From Pseudomonas iridis (GTDB lineage: Bacteria; Pseudomonadota; Gammaproteobacteria; Pseudomonadales; Pseudomonadaceae): DNA of 64,000 bases. The notes beneath the pieces are model-generated. The model worked only from the letters and a program-made list of their open reading frames with translations. It made no database searches and was not told where the DNA came from. Below, piece by piece: positions 35,025 through 42,955 of this stretch (the first letter of the stretch is position 1; each line of letters starts with the position of its first letter). Position numbers and translations under genes: made by a program. The stretch lies in contig NZ_JACXXO010000017.1 in NCBI RefSeq assembly GCF_017980685.1, positions 53,055-117,054 of the forward strand. Reading direction: 5' to 3'.

Positions 35025-36110
35025 TCAGGCTCTGACTATATAGGGTTGATGAGGGTCCAGCGGCATCACGCGTGCCGGATCATTGACCCCGAACACGCGC
35101 AACATCCAGCGATCACGGCCGTCGTAGCGGGGTGTAAAACCATCCCGGGCATGCAGGGTTTGCTGGTTCTTGAAGATCAGCATGTCGCCTGGTTGCAGCA
35201 GTATGTGGTGCACGACATCGGCATGATTGGCCGCGGCGGCGAACAGTTGGAGGGCGAACTGCGCATTGGCGCAGGTCGTTTCGACACTCGCTTTGTTGTA
35301 GCGGCAATACAGGCCATCGGTTGCGCTTCTGTACAGCAAGGGTACGTTTTCCAGCACATTCCCCTGTTTGCCGAAGGAGGCCGGTCGGCGAACGGTGAAT
35401 TTCGGTCGTGACAATTCTTCTTCGACCCAGGTCGGCAGAATGGCCAGCACCTCGTCAATGGCGACGATGCGCGTCGGCACGTCGAGCTCGCAGCGCAGGC
35501 CGGTCAGGGACAGGTACTCCGGACAGGCCGACAACTGCGAGACCGGTTCGCAGGTCAAAGGCAGGTGAGGGTTGTCGACATGCATGTCCAGATCCGCGCG
35601 CGAGCCATAGGAGCTCTTTTCGGTCTCTCGCTTGTGCTTGGGCGATACGTGACGGAACACGGTGTCGCTGCTTTCACCCTCGTACGCCAGCGGACGGGTT
35701 TGCAGCGTTTGCAGCACAGATAAAATAGCCCCGGCCAGCGTCGACAAGTTCTCGATGCCCGGCTCCAGGTCATAGGGCGTGGCGGGCAGGTGCGGGTCCA
35801 ACGGCAGCCCCCTGACGATCATTGCCACTTCAGGGGACTGTGGGAAATTGCGTAGCTGCTGGATTTTCTCGGTGCACAGGACACTTTCCAGCAACTGCCC
35901 CAGGACCGGCATGTGGCGGATACCCGAGGTGCTATCGGTCACGTCCAGCGATGCCAGACCGGCCTGAAGTGTGCGTTGTTCTTCGAGCGACAGATGAATT
36001 TGCGGTATCTCCCGTCGGATAGAAGTCACTGATTGTTTTTCCAGCCATTCATGAATGACTTCATCAACACAAGCTGCGGCTTTCCCGATTTCTTTATCCA
36101 GCTTCGACAC
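35025..36110 (-). CDS. Fe(II)/2-oxoglutarate dioxygenase (TauD/AsnO-like)
   Basis: 361 residues from GTG 36110, which has AGGAG 8 nt upstream. Upstream frame to 36272 lacks family character. The facial triad is His-x-Asp in DMHVDNPHLP plus a distal His in NQQTLHARDGF, with the 2-oxoglutarate Arg in RWMLRVFG. It resembles clavaminate-synthase-like hydroxylases (AsnO, VioC) that hydroxylate amino acids as well as TauD. The neighbouring TSUP exporter and LysR gene make it a possible amino-acid or sulfonate hydroxylase. Confidence 0.82.
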   Translation of the reverse strand: MSKLDKEIGKAAACVDEVIHEWLEKQSVTSIRREIPQIHLSLEEQRTLQAGLASLDVTDSTSGIRHMPVLGQLLESVLCTEKIQQLRNFPQSPEVAMIVRGLPLDPHLPATPYDLEPGIENLSTLAGAILSVLQTLQTRPLAYEGESSDTVFRHVSPKHKRETEKSSYGSRADLDMHVDNPHLPLTCEPVSQLSACPEYLSLTGLRCELDVPTRIVAIDEVLAILPTWVEEELSRPKFTVRRPASFGKQGNVLENVPLLYRSATDGLYCRYNKASVETTCANAQFALQLFAAAANHADVVHHILLQPGDMLIFKNQQTLHARDGFTPRYDGRDRWMLRVFGVNDPARVMPLDPHQPYIVRA

Positions 36111-36231
36111 GTCCGTGCGCTCCTGTTTGCCCAATCCTTGTGGGTTGAGCGGGAAGGTTAACGGAAGGGACTTTTTTGTGTTGCAATGCCGCGTTGTGAA
36201 AAATGCAATGAGGTGGAGAGTGGCATTGAAT

Positions 36232-37140
36232 ATGTTGGGGGAACTTGAAGCCTTCGCGACGGTGGCTCGCAAGCGCAGCTTCGTCGCCGCAGCACGGACT
36301 CTGGGGCGCTCTCCCAGCGCACTGACCCGCGCCGTTCAAGCCCTGGAGGAAAGTGTGGGGCTCAAGTTGTTCAATCGCTCGTCCAATGCCGTGAGCTTGA
36401 CCGAAGCGGGTGAATACTTATTGCCCCACGCGTACAAAATGCTCGATCTGCAACGTGAGGTGGATGAAGACCTGGCCGGTCTCAGCGGCCTGGCCTCCGG
36501 CTGGATCCGTTTTTCCGCCCCCGAGGTTCTCGGAAACGGGGTATTGCCCCGGTTGATCGCGCAATACTGCGAGCGTTATCCAGACGTAAACATCGATGTG
36601 ATTTTCACCGATGAGATCATCGATCCGGCCAAGAGCAAGCTGGACTTCTCGATTCGCGGCGCGTTTCCACAATCCAGCGAATTGATCGGCTTTGCGCTCT
36701 GGAGTTACTCACGTTATCTGTATGCCAGCCCCGATTACCTGGAGCGCAACGGCATGCCCGACTCCATCGAGGCGCTGGAGTCGCATTCGCTGATCCTGCA
36801 TACGGCGCCACGGATTCTCAAGGAGTGGAATTTTCGCAGTGAGGAGCAGGCCATCAGCTTTCGGGTTCACCCCAAATTTCGTTTCAGCTCCGGTCTGGCG
36901 GTATTCCAGGCAGCCCTGGCAGGCGTCGGAATCGCCCGCTTGGCGGATTGGATGGCCGAGCCCGAAGTGGAAGCGGGGCGCCTGTGCCGGGTTTGTCCTG
37001 AGTACAAACTCACCTCCAGCAGCGGCGAGAGCCCACAGATGCACGCGGTGTATCCAGCCGGAAATTTGCCACTGCGGGTGAAGGCATTGATGGAGATGAT
37101 CCGTGGCTTGGGTGAAAGCCTCGAATGTAAACGCGGGTGA
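36232..37140 (+). CDS. LysR-family transcriptional regulator
   Basis: 302 residues. The HTH is FVAAARTLGRSPSALTRAVQ. Effector domain follows from residue 90. ATG 36232 gives the standard N-terminus MLGELEAFATVARKRS; ATG 36208 and TTG 36226 are possible. Divergent from the dioxygenase operon with 120 bp between; it probably controls that operon. Confidence 0.85.
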   Translation: MLGELEAFATVARKRSFVAAARTLGRSPSALTRAVQALEESVGLKLFNRSSNAVSLTEAGEYLLPHAYKMLDLQREVDEDLAGLSGLASGWIRFSAPEVLGNGVLPRLIAQYCERYPDVNIDVIFTDEIIDPAKSKLDFSIRGAFPQSSELIGFALWSYSRYLYASPDYLERNGMPDSIEALESHSLILHTAPRILKEWNFRSEEQAISFRVHPKFRFSSGLAVFQAALAGVGIARLADWMAEPEVEAGRLCRVCPEYKLTSSSGESPQMHAVYPAGNLPLRVKALMEMIRGLGESLECKRG

Positions 37141-37387
37141 GCACTGATATGAGGTTAGGGGGCGTTTAGCTCTGTCCGCTCACTATCGAGAGCACGCTGG
37201 GTTTTGATGTTTACCGGACGACGTCATGAGTGCTTGGCCGATTGTGGCCTGTTACGAATGGCTGTAATCGGCCAATACCGGACGTTCATGACGACCGCTT
37301 CCGCCCCAAAGCTGACAGTGGACGATCTGCGGTTGCTTCGACGCTTTTCAATGAGCATCATCAGTACTCGACAAGGAGACGTCCCCC
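37141..37387. other. Gap without recognised gene
   Basis: 247 bp. Contains GGCTGTAATCGGCCAATACC and GGACGTTCATGACGACCG, resembling a degenerate Pseudomonas intergenic repeat. Related traces occur at 37905-37930 and 39095-39150. No reading frame is convincing. Confidence 0.4.
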
Positions 37388-37873
37388 ATGACTCAACCAA
37401 TGCTTCATTTAATGTCAGGCAAGATTGCATCCGGCAAATCGACGCTGGCCAAGTCCTTGGCATCTGAACGGTCGGCTATTTTGATGAGTGAGGATAATTG
37501 GCTCTCAAGGCTTTATCCTGACCAGATCCATTCTGTGGCCGATTACGTGCGGCTTGCACGTCAGATTCGGGCGCTGGTGGGCCCGCTTGTCACCGATGTG
37601 CTGAAGGCAGGCGTGACTGTGATTTTGGATTTCCCGGCCAACACTCCAGAGGATCGGCAATGGTTATGCGGTCTGGCTGACGCAGCCGAAATTCCCCACT
37701 GTTTCCACTACATCGAAGTGGATGATGAGATCTGTCGGGGGCGGCTACATCAGCGCAATGGCCGCGCAGAGCATGAGTTTGCAGCAAGCGACGCTGAGTT
37801 CGATTTGATCACGAGCTACTTTCGTGCTCCGGATGCAGATGAGGGAATCCAGATTAAAATTCACCGCTTCTGA
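37388..37873 (+). CDS. P-loop ATPase/kinase-like protein (AAA_33 type)
   Basis: 161 residues. Walker A is SGKIASGKSTLAKSL. The later segments ILDFPANTPEDRQW and GRLHQRNGRAEHEF match the small-molecule kinase/zeta-like group of P-loop NTPases. CAAGGAGA precedes the ATG. The substrate is unknown; related proteins phosphorylate small metabolites or antibiotics. No antitoxin gene is beside it. Confidence 0.78.
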   Translation: MTQPMLHLMSGKIASGKSTLAKSLASERSAILMSEDNWLSRLYPDQIHSVADYVRLARQIRALVGPLVTDVLKAGVTVILDFPANTPEDRQWLCGLADAAEIPHCFHYIEVDDEICRGRLHQRNGRAEHEFAASDAEFDLITSYFRAPDADEGIQIKIHRF

Positions 37874-37930
37874 AGGGCAGTGATACCTGAGCAAATTATC
37901 TAAAAAGTCCGCTTTTGGCCGATTGCTGCC

Positions 37931-39019
37931 TCACAAGAGGATTCCCTCCGCTTGCAAAAATCGATCGGGCCGGCATGGGCAAAGGGCACTGGACATCTTG
38001 TCATCGATGATCTCCTCGCTGGCCAGACGTCCCACTGCCGCCGCCAAAGTAATTCCAGGATGCATTGCGCAAACGTAGACGCCACCCACTTTGGGTAGAT
38101 AACCGATGATGGGGATGCCATCGGCAGGCATGGGTCTGAGTCCGACACAAGCCCGTTCCGTATCTATGGAAACAACACCATGGAGTTCGTTCTGGATCGT
38201 CTTGGCAGTTCGAAGCGCTATTGCTGCCGGCTGATTTTCCACGGCGTCGTCCAGGTAATCCTCTGCTGCCAGCAACGTACCATCCGAACTTTGCCTCACT
38301 TCCATTTCAGGGCTGGAGATGAGGGTATGCACGAGGTTGGGTTGTGACTTGTAACGGATGAAAATGGCAGGAGATGCCGCTATTGGCAGGGACACTCCAA
38401 GCATGTCTGCCAGCTTCGTGATTGCTGTCCCGGCTGCCAGTACGACAATATCGGCATCGAGGATGCCTATTGTTGTTTCGACTCCAGTCACCGTTGCACT
38501 CTGGGTTACAAAACCGAGCACTCGCGTCTGAGTGAGAATCTTCGCCCCATATGCCTGGGCACCTGCGATCAACGCATGCGTAGCTGCCACTGCGTCCAGC
38601 GCTCCTTCTTCAGCCGCATACAGAGCAGACTGGGGAGGGTTCTTGAGATTTGGTTCCAAGTCGAGAATCTGCGATCGAGACATCAGGTTTGCCGAAGCTT
38701 GGTGACCTGAGGTTGGCAGCGCTTCAATCGCCATCACGCTGTAAGACAAGGCGCCTGTCCATCTTATCTCCAGACCTGGCAGCTGCGTTTCGAGTCGGCG
38801 GTACTCCTTGATGGCCGAACAGCGCAGTTGCGCGATTGGGTCGGGTTCAAGGTGTGAGGCATTGAGCCAAGCGAATGAGCTGCCAGTCACTCCCGAAGCT
38901 ATATCTTCAGCTTCTACCAAAGTGACATTCGCGCCTTTATCTGCCAAGTGATACACCAATGACGCGCCAACGATGCCTGCACCAATGACAACGACTCGTT
39001 TGCCCTGACCATTTCCCAT
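37931..39019 (-). CDS. FAD-dependent amino-acid oxidase-like oxidoreductase (DAO family)
   Basis: 362 residues. The FAD site VVVIGAGIVGASLVYHLADK opens the protein, and the C-terminal DAO block is CVGLRPMPADGIPIIG. AAGGAGG lies 5 nt before the ATG. Related to glycine/sarcosine oxidases. No transporter or pathway neighbours indicate the substrate. Confidence 0.85.
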   Translation of the reverse strand: MGNGQGKRVVVIGAGIVGASLVYHLADKGANVTLVEAEDIASGVTGSSFAWLNASHLEPDPIAQLRCSAIKEYRRLETQLPGLEIRWTGALSYSVMAIEALPTSGHQASANLMSRSQILDLEPNLKNPPQSALYAAEEGALDAVAATHALIAGAQAYGAKILTQTRVLGFVTQSATVTGVETTIGILDADIVVLAAGTAITKLADMLGVSLPIAASPAIFIRYKSQPNLVHTLISSPEMEVRQSSDGTLLAAEDYLDDAVENQPAAIALRTAKTIQNELHGVVSIDTERACVGLRPMPADGIPIIGYLPKVGGVYVCAMHPGITLAAAVGRLASEEIIDDKMSSALCPCRPDRFLQAEGILL

Positions 39020-39229
39020 ATCAACCTCCTTTTTGTTGATGTACCGATGGTACGACAGCTGGATGATTTCATAACATGAGAACCTGATCGTTCAGGACGC
39101 TTTCTGAGTGTCTGCTACTGGCCGATAGCAGTCCTTCGTGAATAGCTGCCCAATATGGGCTAAAACTGGCCCACCCTCGATTTCGCACCTATTCAACCTT
39201 CCCCAAACCCACTAAATCTCTTTGTGGCG

Positions 39230-40336
39230 TCATCCCCCAATGATGTTAAACGCGGTACCTGCCAACACTTCCCCATTAACCATCACTCTCACCCCATGCC
39301 CCCCAACAAAATGCTTCCGCGTCGTAAAATCCTTAATCACCTGCCTCCGTCCCACCACCACACTCCCAAACCCCGGCAACACCACCGTCTTCAACTTGAA
39401 AACCTTCCCCGAAACCCCGCCATTCGCCTTCACATAGTCAATCGCATAATCAATCACCAACCTCTGCTCGTCAGCCACCGTCGACTTCACCACAAACGAC
39501 AACGTAATCGCTTCCCCCAGTCTCACCACCGCCGGTTCAACCTTCACCTCCAGCAACTCAACCTCAGGCTTCCCCCCAGCGCCAATCACCGTCAACGCAC
39601 GCAAATCCCCCTGTTTGATCAAGCTGCGCAACGCATGCTTCGCAATCCACGCCGTGTGTTTGTTTTCCAGTGACCAGCCTTCGATCGTGTCGAGCACCCA
39701 TTCCGGATGCACTTTCGTCACGTCATTCAAGTGATTCGCCACGGACTTGCGCACGTACAGGCTCTCATCCGCCTTCAACCTATCCAGTATCCCGGCGGCC
39801 AATTGCGGATCCGCCTGCACCGCTTCCAGGCGAAACGACCACGGCAGGCGAGGGCGGCTGCCTTCGCTGGCGAGTCGGCGGACGTGGTGGTTCTCGTCTT
39901 GGGTCCAGTCGTGCATCCGTTCCAGGGAGCGTTCCAGGTCGCTGCGCAGGAAGTGGCGGATGGCGAATTCGGAGGAGCCGAAAGTGGTGAAGTACTTCAG
40001 GGCTTCCATGGAGGTATCGAAGGCGTGCGCGCCGTAGATGGCGACGTAGTGCGGCAGGCACATGCTGACGAATCCACTGTTAAGTCGTGGTGCGAGTTCG
40101 CGCAGCACATCGAGGGAATCTTCGTAGTCCAGCGGCAGCACAGCGTGCAGGCTTTCGCTGACGCGGGCCATGCGTTGCATGACGGACAGGTCGGCGAGTC
40201 CGTCATTGGCGTGTTTCAAAAAAGCCTTGGCGTTGAACGCCGGGTACACGGCGCTCATTTCTGTGGCGATGTGTTGCAAACGCTCAGTGTTAAAGATCTC
40301 TTTCAGTGCCGGTGCAGCGGTTTCAGGTGCGCTCAT
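39230..40336 (-). CDS. alkC: DNA alkylation repair glycosylase, AlkC-like (HEAT-like repeats plus Ig-like domain)
   Basis: 368 residues. Helical repeats (residues about 1-250) include HFLRSDLERSLERMHDWTQD, SVANHLNDVTKVHPEWVL and KHALRSLIKQGD, the DNA-alkylation-repair core. The C-terminal 115 residues are beta-rich (LLEVKVEPAVVRLGEAI), fitting the Ig-like domain that distinguishes AlkC from AlkD. AlkC excises 3-methyladenine and 3-methylcytosine without base flipping. It starts 2 bp after the GST stop, so the two are one operon. Confidence 0.87.
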   Translation of the reverse strand: MSAPETAAPALKEIFNTERLQHIATEMSAVYPAFNAKAFLKHANDGLADLSVMQRMARVSESLHAVLPLDYEDSLDVLRELAPRLNSGFVSMCLPHYVAIYGAHAFDTSMEALKYFTTFGSSEFAIRHFLRSDLERSLERMHDWTQDENHHVRRLASEGSRPRLPWSFRLEAVQADPQLAAGILDRLKADESLYVRKSVANHLNDVTKVHPEWVLDTIEGWSLENKHTAWIAKHALRSLIKQGDLRALTVIGAGGKPEVELLEVKVEPAVVRLGEAITLSFVVKSTVADEQRLVIDYAIDYVKANGGVSGKVFKLKTVVLPGFGSVVVGRRQVIKDFTTRKHFVGGHGVRVMVNGEVLAGTAFNIIGG

Positions 40337-40338
40337 GA

Positions 40339-40944
40339 TCAGGACATCGGCGTGCTGACGAACGCTTCAAGCGTTTCAGCGTAGGCAGTGTATTGGGCGA
40401 TACGCGGGTAGCGCGCGACATCAATCTGGTCGGGGACAACGAGGTCGGTGAAGCTCCAGGCGACGGCGAGACTGATGCCGGCCTGGGTGAGGGTGCCGTC
40501 GGTGGGCAGGCCGGTTTTTTCGAGTTCGTGTTCGAGGGCTGTGAAGGCGGCGGCGAGTTGGCCTTCGACGCGTTCGATCCACGGTTGGTACTGGATGTCG
40601 GCCGGGCGCAGGTTGCGTTCGTAGTAGAGCTGCACGGCTTTTTCGCAGGCGGCGAGGCTGAGGCCGATCAGGCGCAGGGCTTGGGCGCGCTGGTTCAAGT
40701 CTTTCGGCAGCAGGCTTTTGCCGGAGGCGGTTTCGAGGTAGTCGAGGATGAGGGTCGAGTCCATGAGGACGACGCCGTCGTCGAGGATCAGGGTGGGCGC
40801 CTTGACCACCGGGTTGATCTGCTGGAATTGCTCGAAGTGGCGGAACACCGAGACTGACTCGTGTTCGAGGTCGATCCCTAAGCGTTTGGCGGAGATCGCC
40901 ACGCGGCGCACGTAAGGGGAGTCCAGCATGCCGATCAGTTTCAT
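40339..40944 (-). CDS. Glutathione S-transferase
   Basis: 201 residues. The thioredoxin-like N-domain begins MKLIGMLDSPYVRRVAI (catalytic Ser in DSPYVRR), and the cis-Pro lies in VVKAPTLIL. ATG 40944 is used because the preceding codons are not family-like. Coupled to the alkC gene, an association fitting detoxification of alkylating electrophiles together with DNA repair. Confidence 0.88.
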   Translation of the reverse strand: MKLIGMLDSPYVRRVAISAKRLGIDLEHESVSVFRHFEQFQQINPVVKAPTLILDDGVVLMDSTLILDYLETASGKSLLPKDLNQRAQALRLIGLSLAACEKAVQLYYERNLRPADIQYQPWIERVEGQLAAAFTALEHELEKTGLPTDGTLTQAGISLAVAWSFTDLVVPDQIDVARYPRIAQYTAYAETLEAFVSTPMS

Positions 40945-41006
40945 GACGCGTTCCTTCAAGCCAAACCGGTGGGGTAGGCATAACCTAGCCGAGGTTGAAG
41001 GAATTG

Positions 41007-41915
41007 TCAGTCGTCGAATCCGGCTTGTTCGTGGATCTCATCGACATTCAATTCCAGTCGATAGGCCACGGCCACAAACAATGCCTGGCACAAACACAAT
41101 GTCGCACTCAACGAACGAAAAGCCAGCGCACTTCCTTCATTGACCAACAACACGCTGTTGGCGCGTTTGGCCAGTGGCGAGAGGAGGCTGTCGGTGAGGA
41201 TCAGGGTGCTTGCCTGTTGTTCGCGGGCGTGGCGCAGGCAGTGTCGGGTTTCCTTGGCGTAGGGGGTGAAGCTGATGGCGATGACCAGGTCGCCTTCGCG
41301 GATGCTGCGCATTTGTTCGCGATAGCTGCCGCCGAGGCCGGAGACGAGGTGGATGCGTTTCTGAGTGTGTTGCAAGTTGTAAACGAGATAGTCGGCGACG
41401 GCGAAGGAGCGGCGCACGCCGACGACATAGATGTTGTCGGCGTTGACGATCAGGTCGACGGCTTTTTCAAAAGCGGTGTCGTCGAGTTCGCGGCCCAGAC
41501 GTTCGATGCCGCAAAGCGTGGCGTCGATGCACTCGCGGGCGAGGTCGCCGTCGCTGGCTTTCTGCGACTGGTTGGCGATCATGTGGCGGATGCGTTGCTG
41601 GTAGTTCTGCACTGGCGAGGCTTTGTGGGTGTAGGCGGTGCGAAACAAGGCCTGCATTTCGCTGAAGCCGCTGAAGCCGAAACGCTGGGAGAAGCGCACG
41701 ATGGCGGACGGATGGACTTCGCATTCGCGGGCGATGTCGCTGATGCGGTCGACCATGATCCGGTCACTCTGCTGGCTCATGTAGCTGGCAATGCGTTTAA
41801 GCTGGCGCGGCAGGGTTTCGTATTCTTCGGTGATCAGTTGCAGCAGACGCTCGGCAGTGATCGGGGGGCTGGCGAGGGTAGGCTCGTCGGTGGCCGGCAG
41901 ATCGGGGCGGGGCAT
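41007..41915 (-). CDS. RpiR/MurR-family transcriptional regulator with SIS domain
   Basis: 302 residues. N-terminal HTH (ISDIARECEVHPSAIVRFSQ) and C-terminal SIS sugar-isomerase domain (NIYVVGVRRSFAVADYL and ALVIAISFTPYAKET-like ligand loop). AAGGAT precedes the ATG. RpiR proteins respond to phosphosugars. No sugar gene is adjacent, so the target is unknown. Confidence 0.87.
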   Translation of the reverse strand: MPRPDLPATDEPTLASPPITAERLLQLITEEYETLPRQLKRIASYMSQQSDRIMVDRISDIARECEVHPSAIVRFSQRFGFSGFSEMQALFRTAYTHKASPVQNYQQRIRHMIANQSQKASDGDLARECIDATLCGIERLGRELDDTAFEKAVDLIVNADNIYVVGVRRSFAVADYLVYNLQHTQKRIHLVSGLGGSYREQMRSIREGDLVIAISFTPYAKETRHCLRHAREQQASTLILTDSLLSPLAKRANSVLLVNEGSALAFRSLSATLCLCQALFVAVAYRLELNVDEIHEQAGFDD

Positions 41916-42326
41916 AAGTCATCCTTCTGGCTGATCGATAACGCTGTGGCGAGGTGTGGCTGATGTTAGTGGTGGTTTACCGGGTCTGCTTGGCTGAAAC
42001 GATGCACTTGCAGGCGAAAAAATCGCGATCAAATGGCGCTTGGTTAGCCGTTTGTCTTCTATATACAGCCGCTCGACTGAATTTCTTGCTATAAACGCAC
42101 TCCGATAACCGCAATGAAGCCTGTGTCAGAGCCATTTCCGGGCCTTGTCGGACAAATTCCCAGTATTTAGAGTTGCTGATGCCTGAAACGGGCCTTAGAC
42201 TGCCGCCCCTCGTAAATTGAGTGCCGGGTGGCATTTGCAATAAACGATGCCTTTTCGTCGACCGGACACGGTTCGCCGGAACGCTCCCTATTTCGCCTTA
42301 ATGCACGTTTTTTTATAGAGATATCA
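41916..42326. other. 410-bp gap without a convincing gene
   Basis: A minus-strand frame of 87 codons (41977-42240) has no family resemblance and no ribosome site. The region probably holds the promoters of both flanking genes. Confidence 0.5.
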
Positions 42327-42731
42327 ATGACAAAGGACAAGTTGCTGGCCATGCCGGCAGATGACTACATGAATGCTGAGCAACACGCTTTCTTCGCAGA
42401 GCTGTTGCAGAACATGAAAGTCGAAACCCACGAGCGCATTGAGCAAAACCGTATCGCCATCGAGAGCCTGGATACCCCGGCTGATCCGGCGGACGCGGCT
42501 TCGGTTGAAGAAGAGCGCACCTGGCTGGTCAACGCGATCGATCGCGACCAGCGCATGCTGCCGCAACTGGAACAAGCCCTTGAGCGCATCAAGGAAGACA
42601 GTTTTGGCTGGTGCGACGACAGCGGCGAGGCCATTGGCCTGAAGCGCCTGCTGATCAGCCCGACCACCAAGTACTGCATCGAAGCTCAAGAGCGTCACGA
42701 GCAGATCGATAAGCACCAGCGTCAGGCCTGA
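42327..42731 (+). CDS. DksA/TraR-like protein lacking canonical zinc-finger cysteines
   Basis: 134 residues. A coiled-coil segment (residues about 20-90) carries acidic residues and ASVEEERTWLVNAIDRDQRM. The C-terminal zinc-finger region reads FGWCDDSGEAIG...PTTKYCIEAQERHEQ: only two of the four DksA cysteines remain (CESCG became CDDSG and CIDC became CIEA). This resembles the zinc-independent DksA2-type paralogues of Pseudomonas. It may bind RNA polymerase under zinc limitation or have a different role. Confidence 0.78.
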   Translation: MTKDKLLAMPADDYMNAEQHAFFAELLQNMKVETHERIEQNRIAIESLDTPADPADAASVEEERTWLVNAIDRDQRMLPQLEQALERIKEDSFGWCDDSGEAIGLKRLLISPTTKYCIEAQERHEQIDKHQRQA

Positions 42732-42739
42732 TTCTGTGC

Positions 42740-42763
42740 GGTGACCCATGAATGTGGGTCACC
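42740..42763 (+). terminator. Hairpin after the DksA-like gene
   Basis: GGTGACCC-ATGAATGT-GGGTCACC is a perfect 8-bp stem 9 bp past the stop. No T tract follows, so termination strength is uncertain. Confidence 0.4.
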
Positions 42764-42769
42764 CTGAAA

Positions 42770-42825
42770 AGATCGCAGCCTTCGGCAGCTCCTACATGGG
42801 GTTGCAGAGGCTGCGATCTTTGTTT
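42770..42825. repeat. REP-like palindrome
   Basis: GATCGCAGCCTTCGGCAGCTCCTACA and a second GAGGCTGCGATCTT arm, the same family as at 13629 and 5386. Confidence 0.7.
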
Positions 42826-42955
42826 TTGCTCGTCTGCGATTCCCCGATTGTTTCATTGACCTGACTCAGACCCCGCGACTAACGGACCATAGATAATGGC
42901 GTTGTAGTGGCGTTTAATGCAGTCACAATAATGAGAACAAGCGTGGGGTGTTGAT

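Noticed and set aside
37388..37873. Zeta-type toxin
   Set aside because: Walker A fits, but no antitoxin gene lies beside it and the protein is shorter than zeta toxins, so only a kinase-like ATPase is called.
41977..42240. Minus-strand 87-codon frame
   Set aside because: No family resemblance or ribosome site; kept as unassigned gap.
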